Source: Methylobacterium terrae (GTDB lineage Bacteria; Pseudomonadota; Alphaproteobacteria; Rhizobiales; Beijerinckiaceae). From it: a stretch of 64,000 nt of DNA. The notes beneath the pieces were generated by a model that was not told the DNA's origin, made no database searches, and was given only the letters and a program-made list of their open reading frames with translations. Of the stretch, positions 8,856-16,065 are shown piece after piece. Location: NCBI RefSeq assembly GCF_003173755.1, contig NZ_CP029553.1, positions 4,768,501 through 4,832,500 of the forward strand. The letters are read 5' to 3'. Position numbers and translations under genes: made by a program. Position 1 is the stretch's first letter; every line of letters starts with the position of its first letter.

Positions 8856-9707
8856 TCAGGCCGCGCCGTGCGGCCGGGCGCGGTCGGCGAGCGCCTGGGT
8901 CGAGCGGTCGAGGATGACCGCCAGGATCACGATGCCGATGCCGGCCTCGAACCCGGCGCCGGCCTCGAGCCGCTGGATCGACTGCCACACCGCCCGGCCG
9001 AGGCCGCCGGCCCCGATCATCGCGGCGATGACCACCATCGAGAGCGCGAGCATCATAGTCTGGTTGACGCCCGCCATGATGGTCGGGAGTGCCAGCGGCA
9101 GCTGCACCTTGAACAGCTTCTGGGTGGTCGAGCCGCCGAAGGCGTCCGAGGCCTCGACCAGCTCCGAGGGCACGTTGCGGATGCCGAGCGCCGTCAGCCG
9201 GATGACCGGCGGCACCGAGAACACGATGGTGGCAAAGCAGGCCGAGACGGCGCCGAGACCGAAGAACGGCAGGGCCGGGATCAGGTACACGAAGCTCGGC
9301 AGCGTCTGCATCATGTCGAGGATCGGCGAGAAGGTCCGCCAGGCGCGCCGGCTCAAGGCGAACCAGATCCCGACCGGGATGCCGATCACCAGGGCCGTGA
9401 CGGTCGACAGGCTGACCAGCACCAGCGTCTCGACCGTCGCCTGCCACAGCCGCAGGTTCCACAGGAACAGGAGGCCGAACAGCGTCAGCAGGCCGATCTT
9501 GCGGCCGCCGATCCGGGTGGTGGCGAGCGCCGCGAGCCCGATGAACACCCAGGCCGGAACCGCCACCAGGGCGGCCGTCAGCACGTCGATCCAGTCGGAG
9601 ACCGTCCGGCTGACCGCCCGGGTCAGCCAAGAGCCATGGTCGGTGAGCCAGTCGAGGCCTTGGTCGCTGAGCGTGTCGAGGGGAAATTTCGGGACGTTCC
9701 AGTCCAT
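8856..9707 (-). CDS. Glycine betaine-type ABC transporter permease (ProW family)
   Basis: This 283-residue inner-membrane permease has about six or seven hydrophobic segments and the binding-protein-dependent transport EAA-type loop near residues 183-205 (VEASDAFGGST). That loop docks the ATPase. A conserved MMQTLPSFVYLIP segment matches ProW/OpuAB. It lies between the ATPase and binding-protein genes. Its ATG at 9707 is 85 bases inside the end of the ATPase gene in another frame; the N-terminus read from there (MDWNVPKFPLDT) resembles normal family N-termini, so the overlap appears real. Confidence 0.9.
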   Translation of the reverse strand: MDWNVPKFPLDTLSDQGLDWLTDHGSWLTRAVSRTVSDWIDVLTAALVAVPAWVFIGLAALATTRIGGRKIGLLTLFGLLFLWNLRLWQATVETLVLVSLSTVTALVIGIPVGIWFALSRRAWRTFSPILDMMQTLPSFVYLIPALPFFGLGAVSACFATIVFSVPPVIRLTALGIRNVPSELVEASDAFGGSTTQKLFKVQLPLALPTIMAGVNQTMMLALSMVVIAAMIGAGGLGRAVWQSIQRLEAGAGFEAGIGIVILAVILDRSTQALADRARPHGAA

Positions 9708-10942
9708 CGCTCCGCTCCTGCCGTCTTCTGAAGGATCGAGGTCTCGGGGTGATCGGCGTCGTGAGACCCGGGCGCGTGGGCGGCCAGGGCGCGCACCACG
9801 TCGCGGCTGCCGACGCCTCCGATCAGGCGCCCGTCCGGGTCGACGACGGCGACGCAGCCCTCCGCGGCGACCCGGGCCAGCATCGCGTCGAGGCGCGAAT
9901 CGGCCGCGACGGCGTCACAGCGCGCCTCGAGCAGGCTCGCGACGGTCTCCGATGGCCGGGCGGCGGCGAGCCGGTCGGCGCGCAGGCAGCCGGCGAAGCG
10001 ACGGTCGTCGTCGGCGACGAGCCAGGCGTCGCCGCCCTCGGCCGCGATCCGGATCCGGGCCTCGGCGGCGGTGAGCGTCGGTGCCAGGACCGGGGCGGAC
10101 CGGTCCGCGACCTGCCCCGCCCGCATCACCGCGGCGCGGTCGATGTGCTCGACGAACCGGGCGACGTACTCGGTCGCCGGACGGGCCACGATCTCCTCCG
10201 GCTGGCCGATCTGGACGACCTCGCCATCCTTCATCAGGACGATCCGGCCGCCGAGCGCCACGGCCTCGTCGAGGTCGTGCGAGACGAAGACGATGGTCTT
10301 CTTGAGCTTCCGCTGCAGGTCGCGCAGCTCCGACTGCATGTCGCGGCGGATCAGCGGGTCGAGGGCGCTGAACGCCTCGTCCATCAGCAGCACCTCGGCA
10401 TCGGCCGCGAGCGCGCGGGCGAGGCCCGCCCGCTGCTGCATCCCGCCGGACAATTCATGCGGATACTTGGCGTCCCAGCCCTTGAGGCCGACGAGCTCGA
10501 TGGCCTGCATCGCGGCCTCGTTCCGGCGCGCCGCCGGAACGTTCTTCAGTTCGAAGCCGAAGCCGACATTGGACAGGATCGTGCGGTTCGGCAGCAGGGC
10601 GAAGTGCTGGAACACCATCCCGAAGGTCTTCTGGCGGAACGCCAGCAGGTCCTTGCGGCCGAGCTTCGTCACGTCGACGTCGCCGACCACGATGCGGCCG
10701 CAGCTCGGCTCGACCAGCCGGTTCATGCAGCGCAGGAGCGTGGACTTTCCCGAGCCCGACAGGCCCATCAGGGTCAGGATCTCGCCCTCGACGATGTCGA
10801 AGGAGATGTCGCACAGGCCGACGACCGCGCCGCAGGCCGCCGCGATCTCGGCCTTGCGCTTGCCCTGCTTGATCAGGTCGATTCCCTCGACCTGCTTGGA
10901 GCCGAAGATCTTGCTGATGCCCTCCAAAACAATGCGGCTCAT
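9623..10942 (-). CDS. Glycine betaine-type ABC transporter ATP-binding protein (ProV family)
   Basis: A 439-residue ATPase that powers the adjacent permease. Walker A is GLSGSGKS near residues 60-67, the signature is LSGGMQQR near 164-171, Walker B is VLLMDEAFSALD near 184-195, and the switch His lies in VSHDLDEA near 220. The ProV-specific N-terminal extension precedes Walker A. A C-terminal regulatory region (about 290-395) looks like CBS domains, which sense ionic strength or nucleotides in OpuA-type transporters. The last 38 or so residues are low-complexity and overlap the permease start, so the tail is probably not structured. It is first in a three-gene leftward operon. Confidence 0.92.
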   Translation of the reverse strand: MSRIVLEGISKIFGSKQVEGIDLIKQGKRKAEIAAACGAVVGLCDISFDIVEGEILTLMGLSGSGKSTLLRCMNRLVEPSCGRIVVGDVDVTKLGRKDLLAFRQKTFGMVFQHFALLPNRTILSNVGFGFELKNVPAARRNEAAMQAIELVGLKGWDAKYPHELSGGMQQRAGLARALAADAEVLLMDEAFSALDPLIRRDMQSELRDLQRKLKKTIVFVSHDLDEAVALGGRIVLMKDGEVVQIGQPEEIVARPATEYVARFVEHIDRAAVMRAGQVADRSAPVLAPTLTAAEARIRIAAEGGDAWLVADDDRRFAGCLRADRLAAARPSETVASLLEARCDAVAADSRLDAMLARVAAEGCVAVVDPDGRLIGGVGSRDVVRALAAHAPGSHDADHPETSILQKTAGAERWTGTSRNFPSTRSATKASTGSPTMALG

Positions 10943-11430
10943 AGGCGTATGATCCCTTTTGGAGCAGCGCGCTTCGTCGCCTGAAACCTGTCAGAAACGC
11001 ATCTGTTTACATTGTATTATGAAAAGCTAGCCGGAGCGGGCCCCGCGGCTTGTCCGCCTGCGACATTTTTTGCCGCCAGGACGACACCGGCGAAATTTAC
11101 CGCCGGAAACCATCGCTGCACCGCAACATTGGCGCGAGTTTCGCCATGTTCAGCAGCATAATGTGCACCGCCTGAACATGCCGTGTGCAGCGAGACTTGG
11201 GGCCCCGCCTTGGACATTAGGACGATGCCTCAGGGGCAGGTCGCTGGCATGCAACGGCATGTCGCTGGCGCGGCAATGCTCTGCCGGGAACGCCGTAACC
11301 TCGGCTCCCGGTCACACCGCTCCCGGTTACCCCAGCGGGCGAGCGAAGGTCTACGGCATCCGACGCAGACCGCGCCTTTTCCCGCTGCAACGACGCTCCG
11401 CCCGGCCCTCCCCGCGAGGCCGCCACCCGT
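10943..11430. promoter_or_regulatory. Divergent spacer between betaine transporter operon and glyA
   Basis: This 488-base non-coding stretch must contain the promoters of both flanking units. The part just upstream of the transporter (10,985-11,030) is AT-rich. A 9-base inverted repeat lies at 11145-11180 (listed separately). I looked for a glycine riboswitch or other known leader and did not see conserved core elements. Confidence 0.5.
11145..11180. promoter_or_regulatory. Dyad CATGTTCAG...CTGAACATG upstream of glyA
   Basis: Perfect 9-base arms CATGTTCAG (11145-11153) and CTGAACATG (11172-11180) are separated by 18 bases, putting their centres 27 bases apart, a little over two and a half helical turns. 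The dyad is in the spacer between the transporter operon and glyA and could be an operator for a dimeric regulator or an RNA hairpin. Function is inferred only from symmetry and position. Confidence 0.4.
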
Positions 11431-12744
11431 GTGAGGATCCCCGTGTCCGCAGCCGCCGTCGATTCCATCCGCCCGCTCCCCTTCTTCTCCGCGTCGCTGT
11501 CCGACGTCGATCCGGAGCTCGCCGGCGCGCTGGCGCAGGAGCTCGGCCGCCAGCAGCACGAGATCGAGCTGATCGCCTCGGAGAACATCGTCTCCCGCGC
11601 CGTCCTCGAGGCTCAAGGCTCGGTGCTCACCAACAAGTACGCCGAGGGCTATCCCGGGCGCCGCTACTACGGCGGCTGCGAGTTCGTCGACATCGCCGAG
11701 ACCCTCGCCATCGAGCGCGCCAAGCGCCTGTTCGGGTGCGGCTTCGCCAACGTCCAGCCGAATTCCGGCTCGCAGGCCAACCAGGCCGTCTTCATGGCCA
11801 CCATGCAGCCCGGCGACACCTTCCTCGGCCTCGACCTCGCCGCTGGCGGCCACCTCACCCACGGCGCGCCGCCCAACGTCTCGGGCAAGTGGTTCAAGCC
11901 GGTCTCCTACACCGTGCGCCGCGACGACCAGCGCATCGACATGGAACAGGTCGAGCGCCTCGCCCACGAGCACAAGCCCAAGGTCATCATCGCGGGCGGC
12001 TCCGGCTATCCGCGCCACTGGGACTTCGCGAGGTTCCGCGAGATCGCCGACAGCGTCGGCGCGGTGTTCTTCGTCGACATGGCCCACTTCGCGGGCCTCG
12101 TGGCGGGCGGCGCGCACCCCTCGCCGTTCCCGCACGCCCACGTCGTGACGACGACGACGCACAAGACGCTGCGCGGCCCGCGCGGCGGCATGATCCTGAC
12201 CAACGACGAGGCGCTGGCCAAGAAGCTCAACTCGGCGATCTTCCCCGGGCTGCAGGGCGGTCCCCTGATGCACGTGATCGCCGGCAAGGCGGTGGCGTTC
12301 GGCGAGGCTTTGCGGCCGGAGTTCAAGCTGTACGCGCGCCAGGTGGTGGAGAACGCCCGGGCGCTCGCCGACACGATCATCGCGGGGGGCTACGACATCA
12401 CGTCGGGGGGCACCGACAACCACCTGATGCTGGTGGACCTGCGGGCGAAGGACCTGACCGGCAAGGCGGCGGAGGCCGCGCTCGGCCGGGCAGGGATCAC
12501 CTGCAACAAGAACGGGGTGCCGTTCGACCCGCAGAAGCCGACGATCACCTCGGGCATCCGTCTCGGCACGCCGGCGGCGACGTCGCGGGGGTTCGGGGTG
12601 GCCGAGTTCAAGCGGGTGGGCGAGCTGATCGTGCAGGTTCTGGACGGGCTGCACCGGGCCGGCGAGGGCGGGGATGCGGGCCTCGAGGGCGAGGTCAAGC
12701 GCGAGGTCGTCGCGCTCACCGACCGCTTCCCGATCTACGCCTGA
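11431..12744 (+). CDS. glyA: Serine hydroxymethyltransferase
   Basis: A PLP enzyme of 437 residues that interconverts glycine plus 5,10-methylene-THF with serine. The PLP lysine is Lys245 in [13 protein letters not shown], and the family motif NSGSQAN is at about 111-117. In this locus it consumes both products of sarcosine oxidase, glycine and methylene-THF, to give serine, which SdaA then deaminates; in methylotrophs it may also serve the serine cycle. Translation can begin at GTG 11431 or GTG 11443. A 12-bp stem-loop follows the gene. Many methylobacteria carry additional glyA copies, so this may be a catabolic paralogue. Confidence 0.95.
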   Translation: MRIPVSAAAVDSIRPLPFFSASLSDVDPELAGALAQELGRQQHEIELIASENIVSRAVLEAQGSVLTNKYAEGYPGRRYYGGCEFVDIAETLAIERAKRLFGCGFANVQPNSGSQANQAVFMATMQPGDTFLGLDLAAGGHLTHGAPPNVSGKWFKPVSYTVRRDDQRIDMEQVERLAHEHKPKVIIAGGSGYPRHWDFARFREIADSVGAVFFVDMAHFAGLVAGGAHPSPFPHAHVVTTTTHKTLRGPRGGMILTNDEALAKKLNSAIFPGLQGGPLMHVIAGKAVAFGEALRPEFKLYARQVVENARALADTIIAGGYDITSGGTDNHLMLVDLRAKDLTGKAAEAALGRAGITCNKNGVPFDPQKPTITSGIRLGTPAATSRGFGVAEFKRVGELIVQVLDGLHRAGEGGDAGLEGEVKREVVALTDRFPIYA

Positions 12745-12751
12745 GGCCGGC

Positions 12752-12782
12752 GGACCCCGCCCGTTTCGCGCGGGCGGGGTCC
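12752..12782 (+). terminator. Strong stem-loop after glyA
   Basis: Perfect 12-bp arms GGACCCCGCCCG and CGGGCGGGGTCC with a 7-base loop begin 8 bases after the glyA stop. There is no U-run, so it may act as a Rho-assisted terminator or as 3'-end protection. Confidence 0.65.
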
Positions 12783-12855
12783 GTGGCACTCGTCAGACGG
12801 CCCGCGAACGCTCTATCACTCAGGGTCTCGGACGGGCCGAGGCGGGGAGGCCGGT

Positions 12856-13755
12856 ATGGCGAAAGAGATCTTCGTGTCCTACGGCGTCGACGTCGACGCG
12901 GTGGCGGGCTGGCTCGGCTCCTACGGCGGCGAGGACAGCCCCTGCGACATCTCCCGCGGCGTGTTCGCCGGCAAGGTCGGGGCGCCGCGGCTGCTGCGGA
13001 TGTTTTCGCGATGGGGCATCCAGACGACCTGGTTCATCCCCGGCCACTCGATCGAGACCTTTCCCGAGGAGATGAAGGCCGTGGCGGCGGCGGGCCACGA
13101 GATCGGGATGCACGGCTACAGCCACGAGAACCCGATCGCGATGACGCCCGAGCAGGAGGAGGCGATCTTCGACAAGTGCGTCGGGCTGATCGCCGACCTC
13201 GCCGGCAGGCCGCCCCGCGGCTACGTCGCGCCCTGGTGGGAGTTCGGTCCCAAGACCAACGAGCTCCTGCAGAAGAAGGGCATCCGCTACGACCACTCGC
13301 TGATGCACGACGACCACCACCCCTACTACGTGCGGGTGGGCGAGAGCTGGACCAAGATCGACTACGCGCAGCACCCCTCGACCTGGATGCGGCCGTTCGA
13401 GCACGGCACCGAGACCCGGCTGATCGAGATCCCCGCCTCCTGGACCCTCGACGACCTGCCGCCGATGATGTTCGTCAAGGCGGCGCCCAACAGCCACGGC
13501 TTCGTCAACCCGCGCGACATCGAGGAGATGTGGCGCGACCAGTTCGACTGGGTCTACGCCAACTACGACTACGCCGTCTTCCCGATCACCATCCACCCCG
13601 ACGTCTCGGGCAAGCCGCACGTGCTGCAGATGCACGAGCGCCTGTTCCAGCACTTCAAGGCCCATGACGGCGTGCGCTTCGTGACGATGGAGACGATCGC
13701 CGAGGATTTTTCGAGGCGCTTCCCGTTCGAGGGCACGGCGCGGCCGCAATCCTGA
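12856..13755 (+). CDS. Polysaccharide deacetylase family hydrolase (PuuE/HpPgdA-like)
   Basis: This 299-residue NodB-fold protein has the metal-site elements DVDAVAGW near residues 11-18 and HGYSHENP near 90-97, plus a [10 protein letters not shown] segment near 123-132 matching the family's substrate-groove motif. There is no signal peptide, so it is probably cytosolic. Relatives include peptidoglycan deacetylase of Helicobacter and allantoinase-type PuuE, which act on C-N bonds; the substrate here is unknown. The gene is preceded by GGGGAGG and followed after 7 bases by a CxxC small protein and then a COG0523 GTPase. This suggests a metal-dependent hydrolase linked to its own metal-delivery factor, which is inference. 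Confidence 0.85.
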   Translation: MAKEIFVSYGVDVDAVAGWLGSYGGEDSPCDISRGVFAGKVGAPRLLRMFSRWGIQTTWFIPGHSIETFPEEMKAVAAAGHEIGMHGYSHENPIAMTPEQEEAIFDKCVGLIADLAGRPPRGYVAPWWEFGPKTNELLQKKGIRYDHSLMHDDHHPYYVRVGESWTKIDYAQHPSTWMRPFEHGTETRLIEIPASWTLDDLPPMMFVKAAPNSHGFVNPRDIEEMWRDQFDWVYANYDYAVFPITIHPDVSGKPHVLQMHERLFQHFKAHDGVRFVTMETIAEDFSRRFPFEGTARPQS

Positions 13756-13762
13756 GCCCCCG

Positions 13763-14056
13763 ATGTGCGGCCTGTGCGGCGCCTTCGGGGCGCCCGACCA
13801 CTGGAGCGACGGCGTCGCCCGCGGCATCCCGCCCGAGGCCGAGCGGCGGGCCCGGGCGTCCGCCGCCAACCGGGTGCTCGGCCTCTACGGGTTGCGCCTC
13901 GCCGCCTGGGGCGGCCGCTACACCCTGTCGGGGCGCACCGGGCGCAGCGCCGTGATCGACCATCTCGGCGCCCTGTGGCCGGCGGCGGAGCGCCTCGCCG
14001 GGCGCCCCTGCGACCCCCTCGACCCCGCGATCCTCGACGCCCTGGAGGCGCGGTGA
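13763..14056 (+). CDS. 97-residue hypothetical protein with N-terminal MCGLCG
   Basis: The N-terminus MCGLCGAFG resembles the Ntn nucleophile start of class II glutamine amidotransferases (Cys2 after Met), but the protein is far too short for that domain, and the two cysteines could instead bind metal. The rest is Arg/Ala-rich with a YTLSGRTG segment and no membrane helix. It begins 7 bases after the deacetylase gene and its stop overlaps the GTPase start (GTGA), so the three genes are translationally linked. Function is unknown. Either a small accessory subunit or a metal-handling adaptor would fit the context. Confidence 0.75.
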   Translation: MCGLCGAFGAPDHWSDGVARGIPPEAERRARASAANRVLGLYGLRLAAWGGRYTLSGRTGRSAVIDHLGALWPAAERLAGRPCDPLDPAILDALEAR

Positions 14057-15105
14057 CACTCGCCTCGGCGACCCCCGTCACCCTGCTCACCGGCTTCCTC
14101 GGCGCCGGCAAGACCGCTCTGCTCGCCCGCCTGCTGCGCTGGCCGGCCCTGCGCGACACCGCGGTCCTGATCAACGAGTTCGGCGAGGTCGGGCTCGATC
14201 ACCTCCTGGTCGAGCCGCTCGAGGGCGAGGTGGCGCTTCTGCGCGGCGGCTGCGTCTGCTGCAGCATCCGCGGCGACCTGAAGGCGGCCCTCATCGACCT
14301 GCACGACCGCCGCCGCCGCGGCCTGGTGCCGGATTTCCGCCGGGTGGTGATCGAGACCACCGGCCTCGCCGATCCCGGCCCGTCCGTCGCCACCCTGGTG
14401 GCCGACCCGGTGCTGCGCCACGCCTTCGCGATGGGCGGCATCGTCACGGTGGTCGACGCGGTGAACGGCGCCCGCACCCTCGACACCCACGAGGAGGCCG
14501 TGCGGCAGGCGGCCGCTGCCGACCGGCTGGTCCTGTCGAAGACCGACCTCGCGGCGCCGGAGGCGGTCGCGTCGTTGAGGGCGCGGCTCTCCGCCCTCAA
14601 CCCCGTCGCGCCGGTGACCGACCTGACGCTCGACGACGCGCCGGAAGCCGCGCTCCTCACCGACGACCCGACCGGGGAGGCGACGGCCCGGCGCTGGCTC
14701 TGTGTCGAGATCCCGGCCGAGATTTCGGCGGCGGCGCACGGCCCGGTCGGGGCGGTACTGATCGAGAGCGGGCCGGTGGACTGGACCCGGTTCGGGCTCT
14801 GGCTCGGCATGCTGCTCAACCGGCACGGCGCCCGGATCCTGCGTCTCAAGGGCTTGGTGGCGATCGAGGGCGCGGCGACGCCGGTGGTGATCCAGGGCGT
14901 GCAGCACCTCGTCCACCCGCCCCGCCACCTGCCCGAATGGCCCGAGGGCGCCGTCCGCACCCGCCTGGTGCTGATCGGCCACGACCTCGACGGCGCCCTG
15001 CTGCGCCGCTCCTACGGCGCCTTCACGGGCACGGAGGCGGTCACGGGCACGGCGGCCTTCGCGGGTCGTCAGGCTCTCACGGATGCCTCGGCAGTCGATC
15101 GTTAA
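14053..15105 (+). CDS. COG0523 (CobW/G3E) GTPase, putative metallochaperone
   Basis: A 350-residue P-loop GTPase. It has GFLGAGKT at residues 14-21, the metal-binding CVCC motif at 67-70, an ETTGLADP switch region near 105, and SKTD in place of the usual NKxD guanine motif. The C-terminal CobW_C domain covers about 215-330. Family members insert or traffic Zn, Co, Ni or Fe into client enzymes. Starting at GTG 14053 within the stop of the CxxC protein, it is the third gene of the deacetylase trio, so the deacetylase-like hydrolase is the obvious candidate client. The metal is not determinable from sequence. Confidence 0.9.
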   Translation: MTLASATPVTLLTGFLGAGKTALLARLLRWPALRDTAVLINEFGEVGLDHLLVEPLEGEVALLRGGCVCCSIRGDLKAALIDLHDRRRRGLVPDFRRVVIETTGLADPGPSVATLVADPVLRHAFAMGGIVTVVDAVNGARTLDTHEEAVRQAAAADRLVLSKTDLAAPEAVASLRARLSALNPVAPVTDLTLDDAPEAALLTDDPTGEATARRWLCVEIPAEISAAAHGPVGAVLIESGPVDWTRFGLWLGMLLNRHGARILRLKGLVAIEGAATPVVIQGVQHLVHPPRHLPEWPEGAVRTRLVLIGHDLDGALLRRSYGAFTGTEAVTGTAAFAGRQALTDASAVDR

Positions 15106-15155
15106 CCCTGAGGGTCCTACATCTCCGCCCTGTCCGGCAGACGGGAGGGTGAGGC

Positions 15156-15506
15156 GTGAACGCACTGGTGCCGAAGGAACTCGCCGCGAAGCTGAGCGCC
15201 CTGCCGCGCCGCCCCTGCGCGCTGGGCGAGGCCGGGCACGAGCCGCACAAGCCGGTCTTCGCCGAGATCCTCGACCGGTCCGGCCACGGCACCGGCCACT
15301 TCGTCCGCCTGCCGCAGAGCATGGTGGAGATGATCACCCGCGAGGCGCGCGGGCCCGAGCCGGTGCAAGTGCAGGGGCAGGTGCAGGGGCAGGCGCAGGG
15401 GCAAGTGCAGGGGCCGCCGCCCGAGCCCGAGGCGGTGGTCGCCGAGCCGGCGCCAAAGCCGCGCCGGAAGCCGGCGGCCAAGCGCGCGCCCCGCAAGGGC
15501 GAGTAA
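15156..15506 (+). CDS. Hypothetical protein with Gln/Val repeat and basic tail
   Basis: This 116-residue protein starts at GTG 15156 behind GGAGG. The first 65 residues look folded (FAEILDRSGHGTGHFVRLP). They are followed by four imperfect 4-residue Val/Ala-Gln-Gly-Gln repeats (residues about 70-86, from 12-bp DNA repeats at 15363-15413). The tail is acidic/proline-rich, then strongly Lys/Arg-rich (about 100-116), and could touch nucleic acid or membrane. No family is recognised. Confidence 0.7.
   Translation: MNALVPKELAAKLSALPRRPCALGEAGHEPHKPVFAEILDRSGHGTGHFVRLPQSMVEMITREARGPEPVQVQGQVQGQAQGQVQGPPPEPEAVVAEPAPKPRRKPAAKRAPRKGE
15363..15413. repeat. 12-bp tandem repeats encoding VQGQ units
   Basis: About four imperfect copies of GTGCAGGGGCAG lie in frame within the small hypothetical gene and produce a Gln/Gly/Val repeat. 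Confidence 0.75.
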
Positions 15507-15593
15507 GCCCGAGCCAGCCGGCACCCGGCCCGCCCCGGCCGGGATCGCCGCGCGGGCTTTCCTCGCGCGGGGCGGCCCGGCTACGATCGGCGC

Positions 15594-16019
15594 ATGACGA
15601 ACGCGGCCCGCACGGCGACGGCTTCTCCCGGTCCCATCATCCTGTTCGACGCCGAGTGCGTGCTGTGCTCGGCCAATGCCCGGTTCGTGCTGGAGCGGGA
15701 CCGCGCGGCGACGTTCCGCCTCGCCGCGATGCAGGGCGAGGTCGGCCGCGCCCTCTCCCTTCGCCACGGCCTGGACCCGGACGATCCGGCGAGCCTGCTC
15801 GTCGTCGAGGGCGACCGGATGCGCCGCGACAGCGACGCGATCCTCCACATCTACGAGACGCTCGGGCGTCCCTGGAGCCTCGCCCGGATCCTCCGGGTCG
15901 TGCCGGCGGCCTTGCGCGATCCCGTCTACCGGTTCGTCGCGCGCAACCGCTACCGCGTGTTCGGCCGGCGGGAGAGCTGCTGGGTCGCGCCCGACCGCTA
16001 CCGGGACCGCATCCTGTAA
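15594..16019 (+). CDS. DCC family (DUF393) thiol-disulfide oxidoreductase-like protein
   Basis: A 141-residue protein with the family signature FDAECVLCSAN near residues 18-28, containing the CxxC pair that gives the DCC family its name. It also has the conserved C-terminal RESCW-type segment near 127-131. Family proteins are presumed thiol-disulfide exchangers, but no physiological partner is established. No signal peptide is visible. It is followed after 46 bases by the saccharopine dehydrogenase-like gene on the same strand, and such DCC genes are often paired with lipid- or redox-related genes. Confidence 0.85.
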   Translation: MTNAARTATASPGPIILFDAECVLCSANARFVLERDRAATFRLAAMQGEVGRALSLRHGLDPDDPASLLVVEGDRMRRDSDAILHIYETLGRPWSLARILRVVPAALRDPVYRFVARNRYRVFGRRESCWVAPDRYRDRIL

Positions 16020-16065
16020 CGGGCAGGCCTCCGAAAAACCCCCTTCCGGTCGGGAGTGCCCGTCG

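Noticed and set aside
10943..11430. Possible glycine or other riboswitch before glyA
   Set aside because: I found none of the conserved core sequences of a glycine aptamer, and the folding potential is ordinary for this GC content.
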